From contig CANHWS010000136.1 in the NCBI GenBank assembly GCA_947464365.1, forward strand, positions 1 to 8,935: a stretch of DNA of 8,935 nucleotides, given 5' to 3'. The stretch comes from Cytophagaceae bacterium. GTDB taxonomy: Bacteria > Bacteroidota > Bacteroidia > Cytophagales > Flexibacteraceae. The notes beneath the pieces are model-generated. The model made no database searches. It saw only the letters and a list, made by a program, of their open reading frames with translations, and was not told the DNA's origin. A program made the translations under genes and the position numbers. Shown here one piece after another: positions 1 through 6,701 of the stretch. How positions within the stretch are numbered: the first letter of the stretch is position 1; every line of letters begins with the position of its first letter.

Positions 1-87
1 CAAGTTCGGGTGGGCCAACAGTTCGGTCAACCGACGACAATGGGTAGTGATCATAAATTTCGCCTTCCTTACCGACGACGCAAATGA
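1..87 (+). CDS. Possible 3' end of an upstream gene in the ABC operon (partial)
   Basis: The first reading frame is open from the window edge for 28 codons and stops with TGA at 85-87. This TGA overlaps the ATG of the ABC ATPase at 84-86 in an ATGA arrangement, the usual sign of translational coupling inside an operon. The visible tail ends in a basic stretch, RLPYRRRK, and I recognise no family in it. The case is weak because the second plus frame is also open here (to a stop at 104-106), and so is a minus-strand frame with an ATG at 54-52 running off the left edge (MITTHCRRLTELLAHPNL). If the minus-strand reading is right, this would be a divergent gene and the ATPase would be first in its operon. 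Confidence 0.35.
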   Translation, partial: QVRVGQQFGQPTTMGSDHKFRLPYRRRK

Positions 88-728
88 TCAACTGGCAAGC
101 CATTGATGTCGATACCATCCTACTAGAAACGAGGCAGCAAAGCGATTTTTGGGGCAAGGTCCACCAGTTCGACTTCAGGGACAAGATTGCCCTAGAAGCT
201 CGGTCTGGCAAAGGCAAAAGCACTGCAATAGGCATATTGGCTGGCACCCGCACGGACTATACAGGCCAGCTTTTGATCGATGAGCTAGATCGCCGATCGT
301 TGTCTATATCGCAACAAAGTCAACTCTTGCAACGCACCTTCGGCATCGTTTGGCAAGACCTTCGGCTAATCCCTGATTTATCAGGAAAGGACAATGTACT
401 GCTCAAACACCTGCTTTTACCAAAAATGGCTAGCTGTATCGACGAGGTAGAATCTTGGGCTGATTTGCTAGGTGTAGGTGCCGTTTGGCACAAACCACTA
501 CACCAACTATCGTATGGTGAACGGCAACGCATCGCCATTATTAGAGCTTTATCGGCCCCGTTCAAGATGTTGTTGTTGGATGAACCGTTTAGCCACCTAG
601 ACCAGCATAACAGTAGTATTGCTTCTCGGCTCATTCGGTCTGTTTGCGCAGAAAGAGGCGCTGGCTACATCTTCACAACCCTAGACTCAGCATCCTACCT
701 AGAAGCTGACCGTACCATCCTGATTTAG
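84..728 (+). CDS. ABC transporter ATP-binding protein (LolD/MacB/FtsE-like), H-loop His absent
   Basis: This 214-residue cytoplasmic nucleotide-binding subunit should power the FtsX-type permease encoded 25 bp downstream. Visible motifs in order: Walker A ARSGKGKST (residues 39-47, first glycine replaced by alanine), Q-loop Gln91 in IVWQD, ABC signature LSYGERQ (142-148), Walker B MLLLDEP (162-168) and D-loop SHLD (170-173). The switch histidine normally found in a THD context is missing: the aligned stretch reads TTLD, with Leu200 in its place. Length fits a single-domain exporter ATPase. The start at ATG 84 gives a normal short N-terminus and overlaps a possible upstream stop (ATGA). From memory, related Bacteroidota ATPases also read SGKGKST and lack the histidine, so this may be a subfamily trait rather than decay. 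The substrate is unknown; lipoprotein release or macrolide-type export cannot be told apart. Confidence 0.88.
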   Translation: MINWQAIDVDTILLETRQQSDFWGKVHQFDFRDKIALEARSGKGKSTAIGILAGTRTDYTGQLLIDELDRRSLSISQQSQLLQRTFGIVWQDLRLIPDLSGKDNVLLKHLLLPKMASCIDEVESWADLLGVGAVWHKPLHQLSYGERQRIAIIRALSAPFKMLLLDEPFSHLDQHNSSIASRLIRSVCAERGAGYIFTTLDSASYLEADRTILI

Positions 729-753
729 TTTACGACCACATCCGCTCCATCTC

Positions 754-1944
754 GTGATTCGATCAGAACCAACTACATCCCGAAGCAAGCTATTGCAGCA
801 GACCGTCCTTGCGGGGGCGGGCACTGGCAAGACGATCTTTGGTTATGTTGGGTTTGGGCTTAGCCTCTTGATGGTGCTTTCTACCACCTTGATCTGGCAA
901 TGGTCAGCGGCAGTTTTGGCCCCCAAACCCTCTGAGGCGGGTTACATGGTCATCAGCAGGCCTGTGAACCTAGCCAACAGCCTTGGCTTGGGCAGCAGCT
1001 CCCTAACCGACCAAGACCTGAAAACCCTTGCAACGAAGCCCTTTGCCAAGCAGATTGTTCCGTTTCGGTCGGCCAACTTTTCGGCTTTTGCCTCTGCCAC
1101 CATACGGGGTGAGGCATTGGCTACCGCTTTGTTTTTTGAGTCGATCCCAGATGACTTACTCGACGTACTACCAGCGGACTTCAGATGGACTGAAGGAAGT
1201 AGCCAGTTGCCTATTTTGCTGGGTCGGGATTTCCTGAATCTATATAACTATGGCTTTGCCACTAGCCAAGGGCTGCCACAGCTATCAGCAGATGCTGTAG
1301 GCTTAATTGGTTTTCAGGTAACCGTCACAGGGCCCAAGGGTCAACGGACCTACACGGGAAAAGTGGTAGGCTTTTCGGACCGCATTAATTCGATTCTGGT
1401 GCCAGAGTACTTCCTGATCTGGGCCAATGCCCATGTCGGGGACGGCACTGAAAAACGAGCAAGCAGAGCCATGCTACAAGTTAAGTCTAGCGATGACCCA
1501 GCCATCGCCAACACAATAACTGACCTTGGCCTAACGACGAATCAGGATACTTTACGGCTGAGCCTAGCCGGAAAAACGGCTCAGCAATCTAGCCAGCTAA
1601 TCGGCCTGATGGCATTGATGTTTATGGCGCTTGCCGTAAGCCAACTCATCATGAGCCAACAGCTTACCCTAGCGGCCAAACAACAAGAAATCAGGATCCT
1701 GAAAGAGTTAGGTTATCAGGCTCATCATCTCATAGGCCCCTTAGTAAGGCCATTTGGCATTCGGTTAGGTATCTTGACCCTAGTTTTGATGGGGACCATG
1801 GTTTGGGGCCAATCTTACCTCGAAGATAAGTTTGGTTTACCAGCAGTTGGCTCATGGTTTATAGTCTCGCTTAGCCTGATTTTCTGGCTCCTGATCACGG
1901 GACTTAACGCACTCGCCCTCGGACGCAGATTACAACGCAGCTAG
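754..1944 (+). CDS. FtsX/MacB-type ABC transporter permease
   Basis: This is the inner-membrane permease partner of the preceding ATPase. The 396-residue protein has the topology of type VII ABC exporters: a first membrane helix at about 29-51, a large extracytoplasmic domain at about 55-278, then three helices at about 281-303, 335-352 and 366-389. A cytoplasmic loop KQQEIRILKELGYQAHHL, which resembles the charged FtsX loop before a helix, lies between the second and third. The start is GTG 754: the same frame is closed by TGA at 721-723 and offers no ATG in between. The 25-bp gap after the ATPase stop supports one transcript. No adaptor or membrane-fusion gene follows, because the next gene is convergent. 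The physiological substrate cannot be inferred. Confidence 0.85.
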   Translation: MIRSEPTTSRSKLLQQTVLAGAGTGKTIFGYVGFGLSLLMVLSTTLIWQWSAAVLAPKPSEAGYMVISRPVNLANSLGLGSSSLTDQDLKTLATKPFAKQIVPFRSANFSAFASATIRGEALATALFFESIPDDLLDVLPADFRWTEGSSQLPILLGRDFLNLYNYGFATSQGLPQLSADAVGLIGFQVTVTGPKGQRTYTGKVVGFSDRINSILVPEYFLIWANAHVGDGTEKRASRAMLQVKSSDDPAIANTITDLGLTTNQDTLRLSLAGKTAQQSSQLIGLMALMFMALAVSQLIMSQQLTLAAKQQEIRILKELGYQAHHLIGPLVRPFGIRLGILTLVLMGTMVWGQSYLEDKFGLPAVGSWFIVSLSLIFWLLITGLNALALGRRLQRS

Positions 1945-1967
1945 GGTATTTACCAAGCATTTACTGA
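1945..1967. other. Short convergent intergenic gap
   Basis: Only 23 bp separate the permease stop (TAG 1942-1944) from the ligA stop (TGA, minus strand, 1970-1968). I see no stem plus T-tract in either orientation, so termination of both operons probably occurs inside the opposing gene or by a factor-dependent route. The latter is inference. Confidence 0.6.
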
Positions 1968-3983
1968 TCAGGAAACATCCCCAATCATGGCCCTGAACTC
2001 GTCCTCGCTAATCATCTTGACGTTAAGTTTTTCGGCCTTTTCGCGTTTGGCAGGTCCCATGTTTTCGCCTGCAATTAGGTAGTCCAGTTTAGCGGAGATG
2101 CTGCTGACCAAACGGCCTCCATTGGCGATAATTTTGGCTTCGAGCTCTGGCCGGCTGTAGTGGCTAAAGACCCCAGATACCACAAAGGACTTCCCAAGTA
2201 AGGCATCACCATCCAGCACAACCTCTCGGACCACTTGGGCAAACTGCAAACCTGCTGCCTTAAGCCGCTCGATGACTTGAACGTTGTCTAGATTATTGAA
2301 GTAAGCCAAGATGCTATCTGCAATTTTGTCACCGATCTCTGGGGCTGCCAATAACTGCTCTCTGGTAGCCGCTTGCACAGCTTCGATGGTAAAGAAATGG
2401 GATGCAAGTTTGCTAGCAACCGTTGCACCAACATACCGAATACCGATCCCGAACAAAACCTTGGCAAATTCCTGCTGTTTCGATTTCTGGATGCCAGCCA
2501 CAATGTTATCCGCACTTTTGTCCTTGAAGCCCTGCAAGGTCAAGAGATTCTCTTTAGTCAGGTCATAGAGGTCAGCTACGTTTTTGACCAGCCCTTTGGT
2601 ATAAAGTTGGTCGATGGTCTCAGGCCCAAGGTTCTCGATATCCAGGGCTTTGCGTTGGATAAAGTGCTCAATCTTGCCCTTGATTTGGGTGGGGCATCTA
2701 GTCTCGTTAGGGCAGTAGTGGTTAGCCTCCCCTTCGGGCCTAACCAGCTCAGTGCCGCAGTCTGGGCAGGAAGTGATATACGAAATTGGCTGAGCACCTT
2801 CGTGGCGACGGCTAAGCTCGACAGCGGTGATTTTGGGGATGATCTCACCACCTTTTTCGACCCATACAAAATCCTTTTCGTGGAGGTCTAGGCGTTGGAT
2901 TTCGTTGGCGTTATGGATACTTGCTCGTTTAACGGTAGTGCCAGCCAGCAGCACAGGATCAAGCACTGCGACAGGTGTGATGGCACCTGTCCTTCCCACC
3001 TGGTACTTGATGTCCAGCAACTGGGTGCAGGATCGCTCAGCCTCAAACTTATAGCTGATGGCCCAACGTGGATTTTTGGCCGTGAAGCCTAGCTCTTGTT
3101 GTTGGTTGTAAGAGTTGACCTTGATCACAATGCCGTCAATATCAAGCGGCAGTTCTCCCTTGTGTGTGGCCCAATGGTCAATGAACTGATTCACATCCTC
3201 AATCGACTTACACTTGCGCCACGAATCTGACACTGGGAATCCCCATTCGGCCAATGCTGTCATACTTTCAGCATGGGTGCTAAATGGCAGGTCCTCCCCC
3301 ATCAGGTAATAACAGAAACAACGCAATTTCCTCCGAGCTACCTCGGCACTGTCTTGTAGTTTGAGGGTGCCACTAGCCGTGTTACGTGGATTGGCTAATG
3401 GTGCCTCACCAATATCAAGGCGTTCTGCATTCAATCGCTCAAATATCTTATGAGGCATATAGACCTCTCCCCTGACCTCGAAATGGGCCGGCCAATTGCC
3501 ATGCTTTAATGATAGCGGAATGTCACGAATGGTGCGTGCATTGGCTGTTATGTCATCCCCATGGATACCGTCGCCTCTAGTCACAGCCCGAACCAAGTGG
3601 CCATTTTCGTAAGTTAAACTAATGGCTACTCCGTCAAACTTGAGCTCTGCAACATATTCAGGTGTAATTCCACCTAATCCTTTGACAGCACGGGTATCAA
3701 AGTCTTGCAGCTCAGCTAGGCTATAGGTATTGCCTAGCGAAAGCATTGGGTACCGATGTTGGACCGTCTCAAAACTCTTATTCACCGCACCGCCTACTCG
3801 TTGGGTAGGGCTATTTGGCAATGCTAATGCTGGGTATTGAGCTTCAAGGGCCTGAAGCTCTGCCAGTAGTTTATCAAAATCCTGATCAGAGATTTCTGAT
3901 ACTGAATCTTGGTAATACCGATCAGTATAGTGATTAAGCTCTGCAGTTAGCGCTAGTATGCGGTCGGCAATAGATGATGACAT
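1968..3983 (-). CDS. ligA: NAD-dependent DNA ligase LigA
   Basis: Essential bacterial ligase that seals nicks with 3'-OH and 5'-phosphate ends during replication and repair, using NAD+ as adenylate donor. At 671 residues it has the full family length. Domain order is complete: Ia NAD-binding region (about 1-70); nucleotidyltransferase domain with the adenylated lysine Lys115 in ELKFDG and later motifs DGIVIKV (283-289) and SYKFEAE (310-316); OB fold (about 320-400); Cys4 zinc finger with Cys406, Cys409, Cys424 and Cys430; helix-hairpin-helix region (about 440-590); and a C-terminal BRCT domain (about 595-671). Lys115 occupies the same position as in E. coli LigA. The ATG at 3983-3981 gives the standard N-terminus; no Shine-Dalgarno is seen. 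It lies 67 bp downstream of the dehydrogenase, so it may be read from the cupin promoter or its own; no perfect TAnnTTTG is present in the gap. Confidence 0.98.
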   Translation of the reverse strand: MSSSIADRILALTAELNHYTDRYYQDSVSEISDQDFDKLLAELQALEAQYPALALPNSPTQRVGGAVNKSFETVQHRYPMLSLGNTYSLAELQDFDTRAVKGLGGITPEYVAELKFDGVAISLTYENGHLVRAVTRGDGIHGDDITANARTIRDIPLSLKHGNWPAHFEVRGEVYMPHKIFERLNAERLDIGEAPLANPRNTASGTLKLQDSAEVARRKLRCFCYYLMGEDLPFSTHAESMTALAEWGFPVSDSWRKCKSIEDVNQFIDHWATHKGELPLDIDGIVIKVNSYNQQQELGFTAKNPRWAISYKFEAERSCTQLLDIKYQVGRTGAITPVAVLDPVLLAGTTVKRASIHNANEIQRLDLHEKDFVWVEKGGEIIPKITAVELSRRHEGAQPISYITSCPDCGTELVRPEGEANHYCPNETRCPTQIKGKIEHFIQRKALDIENLGPETIDQLYTKGLVKNVADLYDLTKENLLTLQGFKDKSADNIVAGIQKSKQQEFAKVLFGIGIRYVGATVASKLASHFFTIEAVQAATREQLLAAPEIGDKIADSILAYFNNLDNVQVIERLKAAGLQFAQVVREVVLDGDALLGKSFVVSGVFSHYSRPELEAKIIANGGRLVSSISAKLDYLIAGENMGPAKREKAEKLNVKMISEDEFRAMIGDVS

Positions 3984-3998
3984 GTTTGTGATTGAAAT

Positions 3999-4018
3999 GC
4001 CAAAATTGCGAAATTGGC
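3999..4018. repeat. Inverted repeat upstream of ligA
   Basis: GCCAA at 3999-4003 and TTGGC at 4014-4018 form a 5-bp inverted repeat with a 10-nt centre, ending 15 bp before the ligA start codon on the minus strand. It could form a small hairpin in the ligA leader or be a protein site. Five-base arms are common by chance, so the call is weak. Confidence 0.2.
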
Positions 4019-4050
4019 CTGTTTGGATAGGATTTGGATCGTTTTAGAAA

Positions 4051-5430
4051 TCAGTATCGGGTCGCTTTGAGGTTCATAAAGGCATAAAGACCATGCTCAG
4101 TCAACTCGCGACCGTAACCACTTTCTTTAGTTCCTCCAAAAGGGATACTGTATTGAGACACCATGATCTGGTTATGAAAAACCATACCAACATCTAGCTT
4201 ACTTGCAAGTTGATGGAAGGCAACTAGGCTCTCGGTCCAGATACAAGCCCCCAAACCGTAGGGGCTATCATTGGCAAGCTTGATCGCTTCGTCGGCATTT
4301 TTAACGCAAAAAACCATCGCTACAGGGCCAAACAACTCCTGGTAATAGACAGGATTATTTGCGGCAACATTGGTCAGGATACCTGGGTGATACCAAGCAC
4401 CATCAGTTGGTTTGTAGGGTTCGCCCCAATAGGTAGCACCACTATCCAATGCCTGCTGGACCTGATCTGCCAGTTGGGTTGCAAGGTCGATACGGGCCAT
4501 TGGACCTTGCGTAGTTGCGGCCACTAGCGGGTTGCCAAACTGATAATGGGCTAACTCTTGCTTAATCCCTTCAAGAAATGCGTCGTAAAGTGGCTCTACA
4601 ACGATGAATCGTTTGCTTGCAATGCAGCTCTGTCCGTTGTTGACCATACGCCCCTGCACCGCCCCATCGATTGCCACCTCTAAGTCGGCATCCTCAAGCA
4701 CAATAAAGGCATCCGAACCACCAAGCTCAAGGACTGTTGGTTTTAGGTACTTGCCTGCCAAAGCTGCCACTCCCCTACCTGCCTTAGTGCTACCAGTTAG
4801 GGTCACCCCTCGGATAACCGAGTGGGCGATCACGTCCTCAAGTTGATCAATGTCGATATTGAGGTTGATAAAGCTACCATCTGGAAACCCGGCATCCATA
4901 AACACCTGCTCGATGGCTTTGGCGCAAAGCTGCGTGCTGGGGGCATGTTTCAGCAGGTAGGTATTGCCGCCCGCTAGCACTGGGATGGCAGACCGAAACA
5001 CTTGCCAAAATGGATAGTTAAAAGGCATAATGCCCAGCACAGTACCTGTCGGATAGTAAGTGGATTTTGCGCCATAGGTATCCTGGTCATTTTCCATTGG
5101 ATGTAACCAATCCGCAAGGTGCTGGGCGTAAAAGGTGGCACAGTTGGCACACTTTTCAACTTCGGCTAAGCTATCCTTGAGCAGTTTGCCAGTTTCGGCA
5201 GTGATAGTGTGGGCCAGCCGATCCTTGTCTTGAGAGAGGATAGTTGCAACCTTAGACAAAAGTTCTGAACGGGTTGCCTGCTCCAACGACCGAAACAAAG
5301 CAAAGGCCTTATCAGACCTATCCAACTTCGCATTTACCTGCTGACGTAACTCGAGTGGATGCTCTGCGATAACCGAACCATCAAAAGGATTGATGCTTAA
5401 ATGTACCCTAGGGTTGTGCGTCGGTACCAT
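4051..5430 (-). CDS. Aldehyde dehydrogenase, succinate-semialdehyde dehydrogenase type (Sad/YneI-like)
   Basis: A 459-residue cytoplasmic NAD(P)+-dependent dehydrogenase expected to oxidise an aldehyde to its acid, most likely succinate semialdehyde to succinate. Visible ALDH residues: Asn138 in PFNYPFW, Lys161 in LLKHAPS (the KHA variant found in E. coli Sad and GabD1-type enzymes rather than the usual KPA), the TGS turn near 212-214, general-base Glu235 in ELGGSD, nucleophile Cys269 in GQSC, Glu365 in QELFGPV, and FGGTKESGYGRE near the C-terminus. Length and sequence order match Sad/YneI closely. The ATG at 5430-5428 follows the cupin TGA by one base (TGATATG), so translation is probably coupled. 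Substrate choice is inferred from family resemblance; other short-chain aldehydes are possible, and cofactor preference cannot be read with certainty. Confidence 0.92.
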   Translation of the reverse strand: MVPTHNPRVHLSINPFDGSVIAEHPLELRQQVNAKLDRSDKAFALFRSLEQATRSELLSKVATILSQDKDRLAHTITAETGKLLKDSLAEVEKCANCATFYAQHLADWLHPMENDQDTYGAKSTYYPTGTVLGIMPFNYPFWQVFRSAIPVLAGGNTYLLKHAPSTQLCAKAIEQVFMDAGFPDGSFINLNIDIDQLEDVIAHSVIRGVTLTGSTKAGRGVAALAGKYLKPTVLELGGSDAFIVLEDADLEVAIDGAVQGRMVNNGQSCIASKRFIVVEPLYDAFLEGIKQELAHYQFGNPLVAATTQGPMARIDLATQLADQVQQALDSGATYWGEPYKPTDGAWYHPGILTNVAANNPVYYQELFGPVAMVFCVKNADEAIKLANDSPYGLGACIWTESLVAFHQLASKLDVGMVFHNQIMVSQYSIPFGGTKESGYGRELTEHGLYAFMNLKATRY

Positions 5431-5431
5431 A

Positions 5432-5941
5432 TCAGATGAGGCAAAATTGGTTGATTAGGTCTCCATGGCTTGGATAATCATGTAACAAAATGCGCAACTG
5501 AGCGAGCTCAAAATCGGCAAAATCAAAACCAGGGGCCACCATACAGCCTACAAGTGTAAAGTCCGAATTTGTGATAGGCGTCGCCGCAAACCAGGTATTG
5601 GCTGGCATTACCACTTGTAATTGTTGCCCAGCCAATAAGTCCGGACCAATGATGGGGGAACTTAACTGTCCGTCTGGGTGAATTATGTAAACTTGGGTAG
5701 GTCCTCCTGCATGGTAGTACCAAATCTCGTCCGACTGGAGTCGATGAAAATGAGAACGCTCACCCTCCGGCAACAGGAAATAAATACTGGTAGACATCAC
5801 CCTACTATTGGTGTGTCCGGGGTGGTTGGGAGGCAAAGCCTCACCCCTGATGTTAAGCCCAGACCGGAAGACCTCTTGGTAATATCCGCCTTCTGGGTGT
5901 TGGCTGAGCCCTAGCTTATCGATATAGTATTGCGCATCCAT
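5432..5941 (-). CDS. DUF985 / Cupin_5 family protein
   Basis: A 169-residue single-domain cupin of the Cupin_5 (PF06172, DUF985) family, which includes yeast Yml079w. The enzymatic role of this family is not established. Characteristic segments are HPEGGYYQEVFRS (15-27), STSIYFLLPEGERSHFHRL (50-68) with cupin metal-ligand-type residues His64, His66 and Glu72, VMPANTWFAA (111-120) and GCMVAPGFDFADFE (132-145). These together make the assignment secure although function stays open. No signal peptide is visible, so it is cytoplasmic. It is the first gene of a minus-strand operon with the dehydrogenase 1 nt downstream. That suggests a shared task such as binding or isomerising a sugar or small carbonyl metabolite, which is inference. 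Start ATG 5941-5939 lacks a Shine-Dalgarno, as elsewhere in the window. Confidence 0.93.
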   Translation of the reverse strand: MDAQYYIDKLGLSQHPEGGYYQEVFRSGLNIRGEALPPNHPGHTNSRVMSTSIYFLLPEGERSHFHRLQSDEIWYYHAGGPTQVYIIHPDGQLSSPIIGPDLLAGQQLQVVMPANTWFAATPITNSDFTLVGCMVAPGFDFADFELAQLRILLHDYPSHGDLINQFCLI

Positions 5942-5956
5942 AATAGTTTAGCTTTG
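5930..5956 (+). promoter_or_regulatory. Putative Bacteroidota-type promoter for the HsdR-N gene
   Basis: TAGCTTTG at 5949-5956 matches the TAnnTTTG -7 element exactly. A TTG at 5930-5932 could be the -33 element, with a 16-nt spacer that is slightly shorter than the usual 17-23. Transcription would begin around 5962, leaving a leader of roughly 110 nt before ATG 6074. The element begins only 8 bp from the divergent cupin start codon, so the two promoters could interfere. Confidence 0.4.
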
Positions 5957-6073
5957 ATGACCAGTGGGCGGTGGTGGTTTGTGCTTCCACAAAAGGGTGA
6001 CAGAATCTTAACCACTACGTCAGACGGAAAGTTAGGGGTTGGCAACCTAAATTGCACGGCCAAAGTAAAAACG
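5942..6073. promoter_or_regulatory. Divergent intergenic region between cupin operon and HsdR-N gene
   Basis: These 132 bp separate two divergently oriented start codons and must carry promoters for both directions unless one gene is read from elsewhere. A perfect plus-strand TAnnTTTG element lies at 5949-5956. For the minus strand only a one-mismatch element is seen (TTACTTTG, plus-strand 6061-6068). A small hairpin lies at 5978-5993. No coding sequence is convincing here, although one plus frame happens to be open through it. Confidence 0.55.
5978..5993 (+). repeat. Small hairpin in the HsdR-N leader
   Basis: TTTGTG (5978-5983) and CACAAA (5988-5993) form a perfect 6-bp stem closing a CTTC tetraloop. 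It would be transcribed in the leader of the HsdR-N gene if the promoter at 5949-5956 is used. No T-tract follows, so it is not a typical terminator. It may be an operator or an accidental palindrome. Confidence 0.3.
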
Positions 6074-6571
6074 ATGCAGCCCAGCCTAAATTTGCCGAAA
6101 TACCATCTTCGCCAACGCACCGAGGGTGGCTTGTCGCAAGTTTGGGATCCAGTCCGGCAGCGTTACGTCCTGCTTACACCAGAAGAGTGGGTCCGGCAAC
6201 ACATCATCCAGCTCCTGATCCACCACTTAGGCTATCCAAGGACTGTGCTCAGGATAGAAAGAGGCCTTAGGGTTATGGCCAGAGACCGGAGGACGGATAT
6301 TGTGGTCTATCAAGATCATAAGCCCTACATCGTAGTGGAGTGCAAAGCGCCTAACGTACCAGTCAATAATGCAGTGTTGGAGCAAGCTGGGCAATATAAC
6401 CACACCTTGCAGGCACCTTATCTAATGGTCACGAATGGTATGGTTCATTTGGCAGCTCAGCTGGTGGAGGGCAATCAGTATCGACCTATTCAGCAACTTC
6501 CGCACTATGCAGCACCTCAGGACCAAAGCCAGACTCATCCAAAACAACAAACAAATCTACGCCACGACTAG
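6074..6571 (+). CDS. Stand-alone HsdR N-terminal-type protein (HSDR_N, PD-(D/E)xK fold)
   Basis: A 165-residue protein matching the N-terminal nuclease-fold domain of type I restriction HsdR subunits (HSDR_N, PF13588), without the helicase part and with no hsdM or hsdS beside it. The nuclease signature is visible as Asp75 in RRTDIVVY, then Glu89 and Lys91 in VECKAP, a D-x13-E-x-K spacing. Other segments I recall from Bacteroidota homologues are YVLLTPEEWVRQH (31-43), LGYP (52-55), and APYLMVTNG (114-122). Short single-domain versions are common in Bacteroidota genomes and their role is unknown; this is probably housekeeping rather than restriction. The start is ATG 6074 because the family begins just there. 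The frame is open back to TTG 5930 and includes ATG 5957, but 5957 abuts the proposed promoter and the added residues look non-coding. The C-terminal 20 residues are polar and likely disordered. Confidence 0.85.
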   Translation: MQPSLNLPKYHLRQRTEGGLSQVWDPVRQRYVLLTPEEWVRQHIIQLLIHHLGYPRTVLRIERGLRVMARDRRTDIVVYQDHKPYIVVECKAPNVPVNNAVLEQAGQYNHTLQAPYLMVTNGMVHLAAQLVEGNQYRPIQQLPHYAAPQDQSQTHPKQQTNLRHD

Positions 6572-6600
6572 TCATTACTATGGAACAAAAACGTTGACCA

Positions 6601-6621
6601 ATTAGGTCTTCAGATCCTAAT
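6601..6621 (+). repeat. Inverted repeat downstream of the HsdR-N gene
   Basis: ATTAGG (6601-6606) and CCTAAT (6616-6621) form a perfect 6-bp stem around a 9-nt centre, 30 bp after the HsdR-N stop codon. It might help end that transcript, but no T-tract follows. It also lies just upstream of the hutU promoter, so an operator role is possible. Confidence 0.3.
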
Positions 6622-6628
6622 ATCAACC

Positions 6629-6655
6629 TTGGTGACAGGATCACCTTTATCTTTG
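6629..6655 (+). promoter_or_regulatory. Putative hutU promoter (TTG - 16 nt - TATCTTTG)
   Basis: TATCTTTG at 6648-6655 matches the Bacteroidota -7 consensus exactly, with TTG at 6629-6631 as a possible -33 element and a 16-nt spacer. The predicted transcription start near 6661 gives a leader of about 40 nt before ATG 6702. It would leave only about 8 nt before the alternative TTG start at 6669, which favours the ATG. Confidence 0.5.
6631..6645. promoter_or_regulatory. Putative operator dyad inside the hutU promoter spacer
   Basis: GGTGA (6631-6635) and TCACC (6641-6645) are perfect inverted arms around a 5-bp centre. They fill nearly the whole interval between the proposed -33 and -7 elements of hutU. 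A dimeric regulator bound here would overlap RNA polymerase. It does not resemble the HutC site TGTATATACA. Function is inference. Confidence 0.35.
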
Positions 6656-6701
6656 CCCTTGCTATTCGTTGCACTACCCTACCGACACACCAACCCCAAA
6701 T

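Noticed and set aside
54..61. TAAATTTC as a promoter element for the ABC operon
   Set aside because: One mismatch to TAnnTTTG, no TTG at proper spacing, and a likely upstream coupled gene makes a promoter here unnecessary.
30..79. 9-bp direct repeat ACCGACGAC (30-38 and 71-79)
   Set aside because: Two short copies only, probably within coding DNA; no array or flanking structure.
320..634. Minus-strand open frame inside the ABC ATPase gene
   Set aside because: Complement of the ATPase signature and Walker B region; low-complexity translation without family features.
814..834. Walker A-like GAGTGKT in the permease N-terminus
   Set aside because: It lies just before the first membrane helix of an FtsX-type permease with no Walker B or other ATPase motifs; a chance resemblance.
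1964..1971. CTGATCAG palindrome over the ligA stop codon
   Set aside because: Too short for a terminator, no T-tract on either side; expected by chance in a window this size.
2373..2891. Open plus-strand frame of 172 codons inside ligA
   Set aside because: Antisense shadow of a certain ligA coding region; its translation shows no recognisable domain.
6669..6701. TTG start adding 11 residues to HutU
   Set aside because: Only about 8 nt from the predicted transcription start, and the family N-terminus fits ATG 6702.
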